64,000 nucleotides of DNA, from assembly GCF_017874715.1 (NCBI RefSeq), contig NZ_JAGGLR010000001.1, positions 558,001-622,000 of the forward strand, given 5' to 3'. This DNA is from Streptomyces iranensis (lineage in GTDB: Bacteria > Actinomycetota > Actinomycetes > Streptomycetales > Streptomycetaceae). Positions 43,007-53,341 of this stretch are shown in pieces. The position numbers were made by a program, and so were the translations under genes. Below the pieces are notes generated by a model. That model did no database searches. It was not told the origin of the DNA and was given only the letters and a program-made list of their open reading frames with translations. Positions within the stretch are counted from its first letter, which is position 1; each line of letters opens with the position of its first letter.

Positions 43007-46000
43007 ATGAAGGACTCGGACAGGCCCCCGTTTTCCACTGCGGTCGCGCAGATTTTCGGCGATGACGGCGGTGTGGCCGGTGCGGGGTTTCTGGTCGGGG
43101 AGGGCATTCTCGTCACCTGTGCGCATGTGGTGACCGCCGCCGGGCACGGGCCGGAGAGCAGGGTCGAGGTCGGATTCCCCCAGTTGCCGGAGGCGTCGCG
43201 CGTGGCGGGGTCTGTCATCGCTGAGCAGTGGCGGGCGCCTGAAGGGGAAGACATCGCCTTCGTTCAGCTGGAAAGCATCCCAGCAGGTGCCCATGAGCTG
43301 CCTCTGGGGTCGAGCGTAGGGGGCAGAGGGCACCGGGTGGCCTCGTTCGGGTTTCCCTCTCAGGCCCCTCAGGGCGGTCACTTCGGCTATGGAACGGTCG
43401 GCAACCTCCTCCAAGGCGGCGACGGTGTGGGCCGGCTGCTGCAGTTGACGGGGGCCAACGATCTGACCACCGGGTTCAGCGGCGGGCCTGTCGTGGATGA
43501 GGTGACCGGTCTGGTGATCGGCATGGTCACCTCGATCACGTCGCCGGACAGTCACCTCAAGGGGCTGGGCATCGCCTATTGCACCCCCATGGAGGTGCTC
43601 CGGCGAGCCCGGCCGCAACTTATCGAGAGCCAGGTGCGCCCCTATCAGGGGCTGGAACCCTTCACCGAGGAGCAAGCCGAGTGGTTCCACGGCCGGGACG
43701 CCGCCGTGGAGAGTGTGCTGGCCGCGCTGGGTGGCCAGCAGCGGCTGCTGTTGGTGCTGGGGCCCTCGGGCGCCGGGAAGTCCTCCCTCGTGCGGGCCGG
43801 TGTTCTGCCAGCCCTGGCCGCAGGACGGCTGCCCGGCAGCGACCGCTGGCTGCCTCTTGTTGCTCGTCCGGGCACAGACATCAACGCGGAGCTGGAGCGG
43901 GCTGGATTGCCCGGTGCTGAAGCCGACGGCCTCCCCGCCGCTGCGGAACGCCGCTTGTCCCGCGAGCCGGACCACGACCGCCTGCTGGTGATCCTCGACC
44001 AGTTCGAGGAACTTCTCGCCCAGCAGTCCCCCAAGGCGCACAGTTCGTCCGGCGACCGGTGTGCCGCAGCGACGGAGCAGCTCCTGGCGCTGTGCGACGG
44101 GACGGTTCCCGTCTCGGTGATGCTGGTCATGCGCGATGACTTCTACTCACGGCTGGCCGCGATGGCCCCGAAACTGCTGGCATCTGCCGGGTCAGGGGTG
44201 GTCAACGTGCCGGCGTCCCTGAGCGCCCCGGAGCTGCAAGCGATCATTACCCTGCCGGTCCTCCGAGCAGGCGCACGCATAGAGGACGGTCTGCCGGAAC
44301 GCATCATCACCGACGTCCTGGCCGCCGCTCCCGGCCAGCAGGCGCCCGTCACGTTATTGCCTCCCTTGGAACTGGCGCTCAGCCAGCTGTGGGAGCGCCG
44401 CACCGACGGCCGGCTCACACACCAGGCCTACCAGCGCATCGGCGGGGTCACCGGTAGCCTCGCGACGTGGTGCGACACCGCCCTCGCCCAGCTGCCCGCC
44501 GATCAGCGACCCACCGCTCGTCGCCTCCTCACCGCGCTGGTACGGCCCGCGGACGAAGCACACGCCATCCCGGCGACACGCCAACAGGTCCCGCTCGCCC
44601 GGCTGCGGGATCTGGCCCGTGATCCCGCAGCCGACGCAGTGCGAGCAGATGCGGTGTTCGACGATGTGCTGGCTGCTCTGACCCGCCACCGCATCATCAC
44701 CACGGGCAGCAGCACGCCTCAGCCCGGCGGGGCCACGGGTGACCCGGCGGCGGAACTCATCCACGATGCCCTCATCCGCGATTGGAGCGATCTACGCACC
44801 TGGGTGGCTCAGGACCGACGGTTTCAGGTCTGGCTCCATCGCGCGGCCGAGCAAGCAGCACGCCATGATGACAGTGGTCGGCCCGATGACCTGCTGTCCG
44901 GAACCGCCCTGGCGGAAGGCGCCGAGTGGGCTCGTCAACGCCCGCTGCCGGCCGATGTCGAGGGGCTTCTCAGCGCCAGCCGACGACACGAGCAGGCCGC
45001 AGCTCGCAGAACCCGACGCATCAACACCGTCCTGGCCACCTTGCTCGTCCTCGCCCTGATCGCCACCGGGACTGCCCTCTGGCAACGGCAAGAAGCCGTC
45101 ACCGCACAGCACCAGGCCCAGTCCCGGGAGTTGGCCTCGCAATCGGCCACCTTGCTGAAGACCAACCCCGACCTGGCCTCCCTGCTGGCAGTACAGGCCC
45201 ACCAGCTCAGCCCCACTGAAGAATCCACGGCCAGTCTGTACAAAGCCGCCGAGCTGCGTTTAAGGGGCCGCTTGTCCGGCCACGACGAGCACTTCAAAAC
45301 CGTGGCAATCAGTCCTGACGGCAAAACCGTGGCTGCCGGTAGCGTCAATGACAGCCCCTCACGGGGCGGCAGAGACAGGTCCCTTGTGCGGCTGTGGGAC
45401 GCCACCACTGGCAAAAGTCGCGGCGCATTCACCGGGCAGCCCGCCAGTGTGACGTCGCTTTCCTTCAGCCCGGACGGGAGATCCCTGGCGTCCAATCGCG
45501 ACGAAGACGCCGTGGTATGGGATGTGGCCAGCGGCAAACCCCACACGATACTGAGGGGCAACCGTTACTCGAAGGTCACGTCAGTGGCATTCAGCCCGGA
45601 CGGCAAAACGTTGGCGATAGGAACCGACACCGGCCGACTCAAACTCTGGGACACGGCCACCGAGTCCTTCCGTGATTCCCCTGCGGTGTGGACCGGATCC
45701 TCCCTGACCTTCAGCCCGGATAGCGAAACCCTGGCCATCAACAACCACATCCGCGGAGAGGTGGAGATCGTCGATGTGGACTCCGGGAAAACGCGGCACA
45801 CCCTCGACTGGTACACCACAGCCGACCCAGGTGCCGCCCCTGCAGCATTCAGTCCTGATGGCCGTTCACTCGCCGCTGGAGGCGAAGACGGGCTCGTGCG
45901 ACTGTGGAATCCGGCCACCGGAAAACTCCAACGGACACTTCGCGGTCACGACGATGTCGTCAACGCGGTAGCGTTCAGCCCCGACGGCGAACATCTGGCA

Positions 46001-47173
46001 AGCGCCGGCATCGATCGGACAGTGCGACTGTGGGACGCGACCTCCGGAAAGGTCCAGGACACACTCACCGACCGCGCCGGGAAGGTGTGGGCACTCTCCT
46101 TCAGCCCGGACAGCAAGACCCTGGCTTCCGGAAGCGAGGACGAAAAGGTTCGGCTTTGGGATGTGGCCATCGGCACGACGCGCCGCACATTCAAAGGTCA
46201 CACCCGCCTCGTGACCTCCGTTGATTTCAGCGCGAATGGCACCTTCCTGAACACCAACAGCACCGGGGACGGGACATTGCGGCAATGGAACCTGGGACGC
46301 GGGAGAAACCGCACCACATGGCTAAATCTCCCCGGCGCGGCAACATTCAGCCCTGACGACAGGACACTGGCGGTCGGCAGCAAGGACGGAATATCCGTCT
46401 TCAACAGCACCACCAGAGACCTCCGGTACAGAATCAAAAAGCGTTACCTGATAAATGTCACCTTCAGTCCCGACGGGGAAGTCATCGCCGCCAATGACGT
46501 CTACGGAAATGCCTACACCTGGAACATGGCCACGGGCAAACCTCGCAAGACATACCTCAACCCCAACAAAAGCGAGAGCGATACCGTACGGGCCCTGAAG
46601 TTCAGTCCCGATGGAAAGATGATCGCCTTTGGCCGCGATGACGGCACAATTCACATCTGGGAAGTTGCCACAGGAAAGACCCACTACACCCTCAAGCAGC
46701 ACGGCCGACTGTCAGATCTGGCGTTCAGCCCTGATGGAAAGACGCTCGCCACGACGAACGAAAACGACGTGCAGGTCTGGGACACCACCACCGGCAAAGC
46801 CCAGTACACACTTGCCGGTCACACCGGCTTGGTGACTTCCTTGGCGTTCAGCCCCAACGGGAAGACGCTGGCTACCGGAAGTGAGGACACCACAGCTCAA
46901 CTCTGGGATGTGGCCACCCAAAAGGCACGCTACAAGCTCGCCGGACACGCTGACGTCGTCAGCTCCGTCTCCTTCAGTCCCAATGGCAAGTACCTCGCCA
47001 CAGGCGGTCAGGACGCAACTGTGCGGCTGTGGGACACGGCAATCCCCAACGAAGCTGAGTCCATCAAACAACTCTGCAGCACCGTTCGCCGAAACCTCAG
47101 CCCCCAGGAACGGACGAGATACCTCGGCGGCGAGGAACTTGCGCCAGTTTGTCCCGCGTATCCAACCCGCTGA
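43007..47173 (+). CDS. Trypsin-like protease / nSTAND NTPase / WD40 fusion 2
   Basis: 1388 aa. The trypsin triad is His40 (VTCAHVV), Asp82 (GEDIAFVQL) and Ser158 (TTGFSGGPV). The STAND domain has Walker A GPSGAGKSS at ~252 and Walker B LLVILDQFEELL at ~327-337. A transmembrane helix lies near 675-692 (VLATLLVLALIATGTAL). From ~755 to 1350 clear WD40 repeats occur with FSPDGKTLA-like turns. The 3' half (45.2-47.1 kb) has lower GC and near-identical repeat units, typical of a rapidly changing sensor. Domain order equals that of fusion 1, but the propeller is far better preserved. Confidence 0.9.
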   Translation: MKDSDRPPFSTAVAQIFGDDGGVAGAGFLVGEGILVTCAHVVTAAGHGPESRVEVGFPQLPEASRVAGSVIAEQWRAPEGEDIAFVQLESIPAGAHELPLGSSVGGRGHRVASFGFPSQAPQGGHFGYGTVGNLLQGGDGVGRLLQLTGANDLTTGFSGGPVVDEVTGLVIGMVTSITSPDSHLKGLGIAYCTPMEVLRRARPQLIESQVRPYQGLEPFTEEQAEWFHGRDAAVESVLAALGGQQRLLLVLGPSGAGKSSLVRAGVLPALAAGRLPGSDRWLPLVARPGTDINAELERAGLPGAEADGLPAAAERRLSREPDHDRLLVILDQFEELLAQQSPKAHSSSGDRCAAATEQLLALCDGTVPVSVMLVMRDDFYSRLAAMAPKLLASAGSGVVNVPASLSAPELQAIITLPVLRAGARIEDGLPERIITDVLAAAPGQQAPVTLLPPLELALSQLWERRTDGRLTHQAYQRIGGVTGSLATWCDTALAQLPADQRPTARRLLTALVRPADEAHAIPATRQQVPLARLRDLARDPAADAVRADAVFDDVLAALTRHRIITTGSSTPQPGGATGDPAAELIHDALIRDWSDLRTWVAQDRRFQVWLHRAAEQAARHDDSGRPDDLLSGTALAEGAEWARQRPLPADVEGLLSASRRHEQAAARRTRRINTVLATLLVLALIATGTALWQRQEAVTAQHQAQSRELASQSATLLKTNPDLASLLAVQAHQLSPTEESTASLYKAAELRLRGRLSGHDEHFKTVAISPDGKTVAAGSVNDSPSRGGRDRSLVRLWDATTGKSRGAFTGQPASVTSLSFSPDGRSLASNRDEDAVVWDVASGKPHTILRGNRYSKVTSVAFSPDGKTLAIGTDTGRLKLWDTATESFRDSPAVWTGSSLTFSPDSETLAINNHIRGEVEIVDVDSGKTRHTLDWYTTADPGAAPAAFSPDGRSLAAGGEDGLVRLWNPATGKLQRTLRGHDDVVNAVAFSPDGEHLASAGIDRTVRLWDATSGKVQDTLTDRAGKVWALSFSPDSKTLASGSEDEKVRLWDVAIGTTRRTFKGHTRLVTSVDFSANGTFLNTNSTGDGTLRQWNLGRGRNRTTWLNLPGAATFSPDDRTLAVGSKDGISVFNSTTRDLRYRIKKRYLINVTFSPDGEVIAANDVYGNAYTWNMATGKPRKTYLNPNKSESDTVRALKFSPDGKMIAFGRDDGTIHIWEVATGKTHYTLKQHGRLSDLAFSPDGKTLATTNENDVQVWDTTTGKAQYTLAGHTGLVTSLAFSPNGKTLATGSEDTTAQLWDVATQKARYKLAGHADVVSSVSFSPNGKYLATGGQDATVRLWDTAIPNEAESIKQLCSTVRRNLSPQERTRYLGGEELAPVCPAYPTR

Positions 47174-47309
47174 CCCCACACTCATGCACGTCACCCCCTA
47201 CTTGAAGACGTCGGGCACCCGGCCGGGCATAAGGTTACGAATGGGCATGCGGCCCCGCGCGTCGCGGGGCCGCACAGTGTTCAAGTGCTGGCGAGTCACC
47301 GCCGGAGCG

Positions 47310-47681
47310 TCACCCCACAAGTGCTGTCGCGTGGGTGCGTCGATCCGCTTGGCAGCGCTTGGCCTTGGCGCGGTAGGCCACTGCCTTCTTCGCGTACGCC
47401 TTCGCCTTTTTCTGGTAAGCGGCAGCCTTCTTCTTGTGTCCCCTCGACGATTCCTGCCGCGCCTTGGCCTTGTAGTCGTCGGACCTGAGCTGGTACTCCT
47501 TCGCCTTGTGCATGAGCTCGGCCGGATTGCAGGCGCTCTCGACAGAGAGCGCGGGGGCCGACGAAACGGCTGCTGCGGCGGATTGCGTCGCATTAGCCGA
47601 AGATGCACCGACGATGGCAGGCCCCATGACGGCAACCCCGATGACGGCCGCAGACGCGAATGCACGACGGAATTCGAGCAT
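47310..47681 (-). CDS. Small secreted lysine/alanine-rich protein
   Basis: 123 aa with a signal peptide (FASAAVIGVAVMGPAIVGAS). The mature part ~45-115 is a lysine/alanine/tyrosine-rich helix with repeated AKAYxKKA units (KKKAAAYQKKAKAYAKKAVA), probably a coiled coil, and two cysteines. AAAGGAG lies 11 bases upstream. Function unknown. Confidence 0.7.
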   Translation of the reverse strand: MLEFRRAFASAAVIGVAVMGPAIVGASSANATQSAAAAVSSAPALSVESACNPAELMHKAKEYQLRSDDYKAKARQESSRGHKKKAAAYQKKAKAYAKKAVAYRAKAKRCQADRRTHATALVG

Positions 47682-47956
47682 TTGTCCAAATTCTCCTTTG
47701 GTGGGTTGATCAGATCGTCCAAACCTCGCCCCGAGCCATAGTCGTCACCTGCGCAGTCGGGGCAGCAGAGCTCGCAAGGGAGAGCAGCGCGTAACGCCAC
47801 AGATCACTGAGCGGGTGTGGCCAACGAGGGCGGCGCGGGGGGACTCGCCGGTGTCGGCCCTCCACAGCCGCGCGGTGCTTGGCCAGCACAGGTTCTGGAC
47901 TCGTCCGGGTCATTGGAGGTGCGGATCCGGGCGATCAGGACGATGCCGAGCGCGGC

Positions 47957-48400
47957 CTACTTCCAAGAGGTGCAAAGCTCCAAGCGCTTGTTTCCCTTGA
48001 ACTGTGCTACCTGGACACCCACGTTAAAGATCCCGTGATTGTCGCGGGCGGTAGTGCGCCACTTATTGTCGGAGGACGTCTTGTGCCACTTCCAATACCT
48101 CTTGTGGTCCTTGTGATTCTTCGTGACGAGCCGAACGCGCACGTGTTGACCGTCTGCGACGGCGTCCCATGCCCACAGCCTGAGCTTGAGCTTCTGCACG
48201 GGCTGGGAGAAACCTTTGTACCGGACACTGCCTGCTCCTCCCGTGGTGACACAGCTCTTCACGCGAAGAGCCGTTACGGTCTGGTTACGCTCGGGCGGAG
48301 CCACCGTGTTGTTGCGGTCAGCGAGCGCGGGGCTGGCCGAGGTTGCGAGCACGCTGGTGGCAAGGGCCCACAGAACGACTGTCTTCTTCTTACGCGTCAT
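47957..48400 (-). CDS. Small secreted hypothetical protein
   Basis: 147 aa from ATG 48400, with AAGGAG eight bases upstream. The signal peptide is MTRKKKTVVLWALATSVLAT ending in SPALA. The mature domain has two cysteines (KSCVTTGG and LELCTSW), which may form one disulfide, and is rich in Trp/Lys. It is similar in size to DUF-type Streptomyces secreted proteins; no function is recognised. The gaps 47682-47956 and 48401-48649 contain nothing clear. Confidence 0.7.
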   Translation of the reverse strand: MTRKKKTVVLWALATSVLATSASPALADRNNTVAPPERNQTVTALRVKSCVTTGGAGSVRYKGFSQPVQKLKLRLWAWDAVADGQHVRVRLVTKNHKDHKRYWKWHKTSSDNKWRTTARDNHGIFNVGVQVAQFKGNKRLELCTSWK

Positions 48401-48649
48401 TTCATCTACTCCTTGTGAAAGACGAGGCTGTCCATCCGGGCCGCAGGAGGTCACTCCCCCCGTCGTGCCTCCCGCAGCCCGGACATCACTGACTTCACCC
48501 GCCGGGAAGTTGTTTGGCAGCCCGTCTGAGCTGGTCTGATCAATCCGGCCGCGATCGTCGGCTCGTGGTGGGCGTCATTGCCGTGGCCGTGAGTCGATCT
48601 TTAGGCTGGTGGAAAGAGGCAGGCGAATTGCCGTGGAGGGGAAGGGCCA

Positions 48650-51600
48650 GTGGGGCGTCCAGAGAAGCCGATCGATCCGCAGGACGGGCCCATCGCGCGG
48701 TTCGCCTACGAGTTACGCAAGCTCCGCGACGAGGCAGGGGCTCCGGGCTATCGGAGCATGGCTCGCCGTGCGGGGTATTCGGCCGCGACCTTGTCCCAGG
48801 CGGCGGGTGGCGAGCGGCTGCCCACGCTTCCGGCCGCTCTGGCCTATGTGCGGGCCTGCCGAGGTGACGTGGAGGAGTGGCGGCACCGATGGGAACAGGC
48901 GGATGCGGAGATCACGGCGGTACCGCGACCGCCCGAGGAGGACGGTGAGCCGCCGTACCGGGGGCTGGAGCGCTTCGAACCGGGCGATGCGGAGCTGTTC
49001 TTCGGCCGCGAGGAGACCACCGCACAGCTGGAGGCAATGGCCCATCGGCACCGGCTGAGCGTGTTGGTGGGAGCTTCAGGCAGCGGCAAGTCCTCCCTCC
49101 TGCGCGCCGGCCTCATCCCACGACTGCGCCGTTCCGATCAGGACGCGGACGACAGGCCTGCCGCAGTACGAGTTCTCACCCCCGGCGCCCAGCCGATGGA
49201 CCGTCTCGATCTGCTGACACCGGCCGAGGGCGCGGGGGACACCTGGGTGCTGGTGGATCAGTTCGAAGAGCTGTTCACTCTCTGTGCCTCTCCCGACGAC
49301 CGCGCGGCCTTCCTGGAGCGCTTACTGGCTGCCCAAGAACCCGGAAACCGGTTACGGGTAGTCCTCGCCCTACGAGCCGACTTCTTCGGCCGGTGCACCG
49401 AAAACCACGCCCTGGCCGCAGCCCTCAACGACGCCACCCTCCTGGTCGGCCCGATGAACACCGAGCAACTGCGCGCGGCCATCGTGCGCCCGGCACAGGC
49501 GCGCGGGCTGAACGTTGAACGAGACCTGACCGCCCACATCCTCGACGAGGTCACCGACGAGCCCGGCGCGCTGCCCCTGATGTCCCACGCCCTACTGGAG
49601 ACCTGGCGCCGCCGACGCGGACACATCCTCACCCACGACGCATACGACGCAGCCGGCGGCCTACACGGCGCCATCGCCCGCACCGCCGAGGACGCCTACC
49701 ACCAGCTCACCCCCACCCAGGCCACCCTCGCCCGACGCATCCTGCTACGCCTGATCGCCCCCGGTGACGGGACCGAGGACACCCACCGCCCCACCCCCCG
49801 CACCGAATTCACGGTCCTCGACCTCAACACCAGGGCCGACACCCAGGCCGTCCTCGACCGGCTGGCACGCGCCCGCCTGCTCACCCTTGACGACGGAACG
49901 GTATCCCTCGCCCACGAAAAGCTGATCACCGCATGGCCCCGTCTGCAGGGCTGGATCAACGAAGAACGCGACCGCATCCGCCTGCACCGCCAGCTCACCC
50001 ACGACGCCCTCGCCTGGCACAAACTCGACCGCGACGCAGGAGTTCTCTACCGCGGCACGCGCCTGGCCCAAGCCGAGGAAGCCTTCACCGGCACCAGCCA
50101 GGAGGCCCTAAACCCCCTGGAATTCGCTTTTCTCGATGCTTCGGTCGTCGCTGGTCGCCGTCACGAACGTCGTACCCGCCGCACCGTGATCACTCTCGCC
50201 ACTCTCCTGTGCCTTGCCCTCATCGCCACATTGATGGCTTATCATCAGCGCAACGATGCTGAGCACCAGCGGCGTTTGGCCGTGTCCCGGGAAACTGCGG
50301 CCCGCGCTGCCCAATTGAGCAATGATCACCCTGAGGCGGCCATGATTCTTGCTCTGAGGGGATATCGGCAGGCCGTTACCACGGAATCGCGTGGCAGCTT
50401 ACTGAGCGCCTATTCCCGCTTTTACGCCAACCAGCTCACTGGGCACACCAGCGCGGTGCAGAGCACGGCCTTCAGTTCTGACGGCCGTACCCTCGCCAGT
50501 GCGAGTTTCGACCACAGCGTCAAGCTGTGGGATGTTCGCTCCCACCGTCTGCTTGCCACCCTGCTCGGCCACACCGACGTCGTGAACACCGTCGCGTTCT
50601 CTCCCGACGGCCGCACTCTCGCCACCGCCGGCAACGACAGCGTCAAACTGTGGGACGTCCGCTCCCACCGCCTCCTTGCGACCCTCACCGGCCACACCAA
50701 CATGGTCGAAGGCGTCGCATTCTCCCCTGACGGTCATACCCTCGCCACCGCCAGTGCCGACCGCACGGTGCGTCTGTGGTCGGTGCGCGACCACCGGGCC
50801 CTCGCCGTCCTGACCGGGCATTCCGATGCGGTACTGCGCCTGGCGTTCTCGCCGGACGGCCGTACCCTGGCCAGCGCTGACAGCGGGCCCACGACCCGCC
50901 TGTGGGATGTCTCCTCCCACAAAAACCTCGCGGTCCTGGCCGACCGCACCGGTGCCGGGCGTACCGTCGCGTTCTCCCCTGACAGCCGTACCCTCGCCAC
51001 GGCTGGCAACGACGGCAGCGTCAAGCTGTGGGACGCCCGCACCCACGTTCGCCTCGCGACCCTGACCGGCCACTCCCGCACGGTGCAGCAGGTGGCGTTC
51101 TCGCCCGATGGCCGGACCTTGGCCAGCGCGAGCACGGACCGCACCGTCCGGCTGTGGCACCCCCGCACGCACAAGGCTTTGGCCACCCTGCACGTAGACG
51201 AGTTCGCCTATGCAGCGGCGTTCTCGCCCGACAGCCGTATTCTGGCCACGACGGGAAAAGACTCGACCATCCGCCTGTGGAACGTGACCTCGCATCGTCC
51301 CCTCGCCACCTTGGCCGGCCGTTCCGGCACCACCACTGCACGCGTGCCCTTCGCTGACCGCGACGCCTCCGTCACGGTCGACCACGGCAACATGCTGGGC
51401 TGGTCCACGCCGCCCGGGCGCACCCGCCCGGCACCCATCCGCACCAATCGGTCCTTCACCGCAGTCACGAACACCCGCGACGGCCGTGTCCTGGCCATGG
51501 GCAGCCGGGACGGTACCGTTCGAGTGTGGAACCTGAACACCGGCAGGCGAACCACCGCCCTCCAAAAGGGCACCGGCGCCGTGACTCAGGTGGCTCTCAC

Positions 51601-52264
51601 CCCTGATGGCAACACCCTGGCCGTCAGTACCGCCGACGGCGCCATTCGTGTGTGGAATGTCGCCAGCCAACGCACCACCGCTGTCCTCCATGGAGCCCGG
51701 AGCCTGGCCGCTCTGCAACTCCGCCCCGATGGCCGCGCTCTGGCCTTCGTGAACAGCGGTGGCACCACACGCCTGTGGCATCTCCGCTCCGGACACCGCG
51801 CCACGCGTCTACCTGGCCCCAGGGACGCCAACATGGCCCTGGCTTTCAGCCCCGACGGGAGCACCTTAGCCGTCGGCACCAACAACGGTCTGCGCCTGTT
51901 GGACGTCGCCGCCCGCCGCATCAAGGCCATCCTGACGGCCCGTCAGGTCGGCCAAGTCATCGGAGCGTCCTTCAGCCCCGATGGCTCTACCCTCGCCACC
52001 ACCAGCAACGAAGACATCGTACGGCTGTGGAACACCCGCACCGCGCGCCTGCACGCCGCTCTCAGCGGCCCCACAGACGCCGAGTCCCCGGCGTATTTCT
52101 CTCCCGGCGGCCACGCCCTGGCAACCTTCGGACCGCCCAGCGCCGCCCGCGTCTGGAGCACCGACGCCGAGTACGTCGCCACACGCGTCTGTCGTCTCAG
52201 CACCGAGCATCGGTGGGCACAGCTCCTCCCGGACCCGACGGTAGAGGACCTGTGCCCGGCATGA
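48650..52264 (+). CDS. XRE HTH / nSTAND NTPase / WD40 fusion
   Basis: 1204 aa from GTG 48650. An N-terminal XRE-like HTH (~10-65; MARRAGYSAATLSQAAGGER) replaces the trypsin domain of its neighbours. The STAND domain has Walker A GASGSGKSS (~139) and Walker B WVLVDQFEEL (~200). A membrane helix is near 513-532 (LATLLCLALIATLMAY). WD40 repeats fill ~597-1190. This HTH-STAND-WD40 layout is common in Streptomyces, and the protein may act as regulator or as an effector recruiting DNA. It shares its domain order with the two trypsin fusions, which suggests shuffling of N-terminal modules. Confidence 0.88.
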   Translation: MGRPEKPIDPQDGPIARFAYELRKLRDEAGAPGYRSMARRAGYSAATLSQAAGGERLPTLPAALAYVRACRGDVEEWRHRWEQADAEITAVPRPPEEDGEPPYRGLERFEPGDAELFFGREETTAQLEAMAHRHRLSVLVGASGSGKSSLLRAGLIPRLRRSDQDADDRPAAVRVLTPGAQPMDRLDLLTPAEGAGDTWVLVDQFEELFTLCASPDDRAAFLERLLAAQEPGNRLRVVLALRADFFGRCTENHALAAALNDATLLVGPMNTEQLRAAIVRPAQARGLNVERDLTAHILDEVTDEPGALPLMSHALLETWRRRRGHILTHDAYDAAGGLHGAIARTAEDAYHQLTPTQATLARRILLRLIAPGDGTEDTHRPTPRTEFTVLDLNTRADTQAVLDRLARARLLTLDDGTVSLAHEKLITAWPRLQGWINEERDRIRLHRQLTHDALAWHKLDRDAGVLYRGTRLAQAEEAFTGTSQEALNPLEFAFLDASVVAGRRHERRTRRTVITLATLLCLALIATLMAYHQRNDAEHQRRLAVSRETAARAAQLSNDHPEAAMILALRGYRQAVTTESRGSLLSAYSRFYANQLTGHTSAVQSTAFSSDGRTLASASFDHSVKLWDVRSHRLLATLLGHTDVVNTVAFSPDGRTLATAGNDSVKLWDVRSHRLLATLTGHTNMVEGVAFSPDGHTLATASADRTVRLWSVRDHRALAVLTGHSDAVLRLAFSPDGRTLASADSGPTTRLWDVSSHKNLAVLADRTGAGRTVAFSPDSRTLATAGNDGSVKLWDARTHVRLATLTGHSRTVQQVAFSPDGRTLASASTDRTVRLWHPRTHKALATLHVDEFAYAAAFSPDSRILATTGKDSTIRLWNVTSHRPLATLAGRSGTTTARVPFADRDASVTVDHGNMLGWSTPPGRTRPAPIRTNRSFTAVTNTRDGRVLAMGSRDGTVRVWNLNTGRRTTALQKGTGAVTQVALTPDGNTLAVSTADGAIRVWNVASQRTTAVLHGARSLAALQLRPDGRALAFVNSGGTTRLWHLRSGHRATRLPGPRDANMALAFSPDGSTLAVGTNNGLRLLDVAARRIKAILTARQVGQVIGASFSPDGSTLATTSNEDIVRLWNTRTARLHAALSGPTDAESPAYFSPGGHALATFGPPSAARVWSTDAEYVATRVCRLSTEHRWAQLLPDPTVEDLCPA

Positions 52265-52322
52265 TCAGCCACGGTTCCCGTGGTGGCTGCCGTGAGGTCC
52301 AACACCGTGGACAAGGAGATTC

Positions 52323-53026
52323 ATGAGGGGAACGAATAACCACGGCTTCTCCGATGCAGGACTGCGCAGACTGCGCGACGTGCTTGCACAACATATCGAA
52401 GCCAAGAAGATTCCCGGCCTCGTCTTCCTGGTCAGCCGCGGCGGCCAGACCCACGTCGAAGCGTTCGGGACGATGCGCCATGACGGTGGCGCGCCGATGC
52501 GCGGGGACACGATTTTCCGGATGGCGTCCACGTCCAAACCGGTCACGATGGCGGCGGCGATGGTTCTGCTCGACGAGGCCAGCCTCCGGCGTTCCAGGGC
52601 GCCGGCGGTGGCCTGGTCTCCACTGTCGACGACTACCACGCCTACTTCCAGATGCTGCTGAATCACGGTATGCACGGGGGCGAGCGGCTCTTGTCCCGGC
52701 CCGCCGTCGATCTGATGACCAGCAATCGCCTTACGCCCGAGCAACAAGGCGCTCGTGACGCCATGTACAGGAACATCGCCTATCTGTCCTCCGGACAGGG
52801 GTTGCACGGCGGATGGGGCTTCGGGATGGCGGTGCGCACCTACCGTGGCGACTACGCGCCCATCGGTCAGTTCGGCCGGGACGGCGGTACCGGCACCACC
52901 GCATACGCCGACCCGAGCGATCAGCTCACCGGAATCCTGCTCACCCAGACCGGAATGTCCACCCCGGACGCGGGGCATGCCGTCCACGACTTCTGGACCA
53001 CGCTCTACCAGGTCATCGACGACTAA
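52323..53026 (+). pseudogene. Serine hydrolase (class C beta-lactamase-like), deleted and frameshifted
   Basis: The 5' part (52323 to ~52595) encodes the N-terminus with SxxK motif STSK (FRMASTSKPVT). The 3' part, in another frame from ~52585 to 53026, encodes the C-terminus (GGLVSTVDDYHAYFQMLLNH, then GWGFGMAV and a DFWTTLYQ end). About 150-200 codons between them, including the Tyr motif, are missing. No functional enzyme can be made. Confidence 0.82.
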
Positions 53027-53341
53027 CTACGAGCGCTCCATGACCCTCGACCCTGCGCTCGCGCTCGCTGAGGGCCGACACGCCGCGACATCATGCGCCC
53101 GCCAAGACGAAGAACAGCCTGCACACCGCTCCCGTCCGCGGTCGCGTCGGCGGCCACCACCTCATGGCCGACGACGAAAGCCACGTCATCAACGTCCCCG
53201 AACAGCACACCTACGCCGTTCGCCTGGGTAGTCTCCGGACTCTGAGGCGGCTTCCGTCTGATCATGTGTTCCACCAAGGTGCGAATCTGCTGCCTGAAGC
53301 CAGCTCAGAAGCATTGCCCGCTCCTCCGCTCCTGAGACCCT
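53027..53341. other. Intergenic region downstream of the integrase
   Basis: No supported gene. One frame ends with a natural-looking stretch (HLMADDESHVINVPEQHTY) that may be a gene remnant. The attachment site of the integrated element is expected here, but no tRNA or obvious core can be named. Confidence 0.35.

Noticed and set aside
45270..47050. Possible CRISPR-like or minisatellite repeat array
   Set aside because: The periodicity is that of WD40 codons (about 120-130 bp, divergent), not short identical repeats with spacers.
53023..53277. Minus-strand 84-codon frame beside the integrase
   Set aside because: No ribosome site and no recognisable domain; composition is that of an antisense frame.
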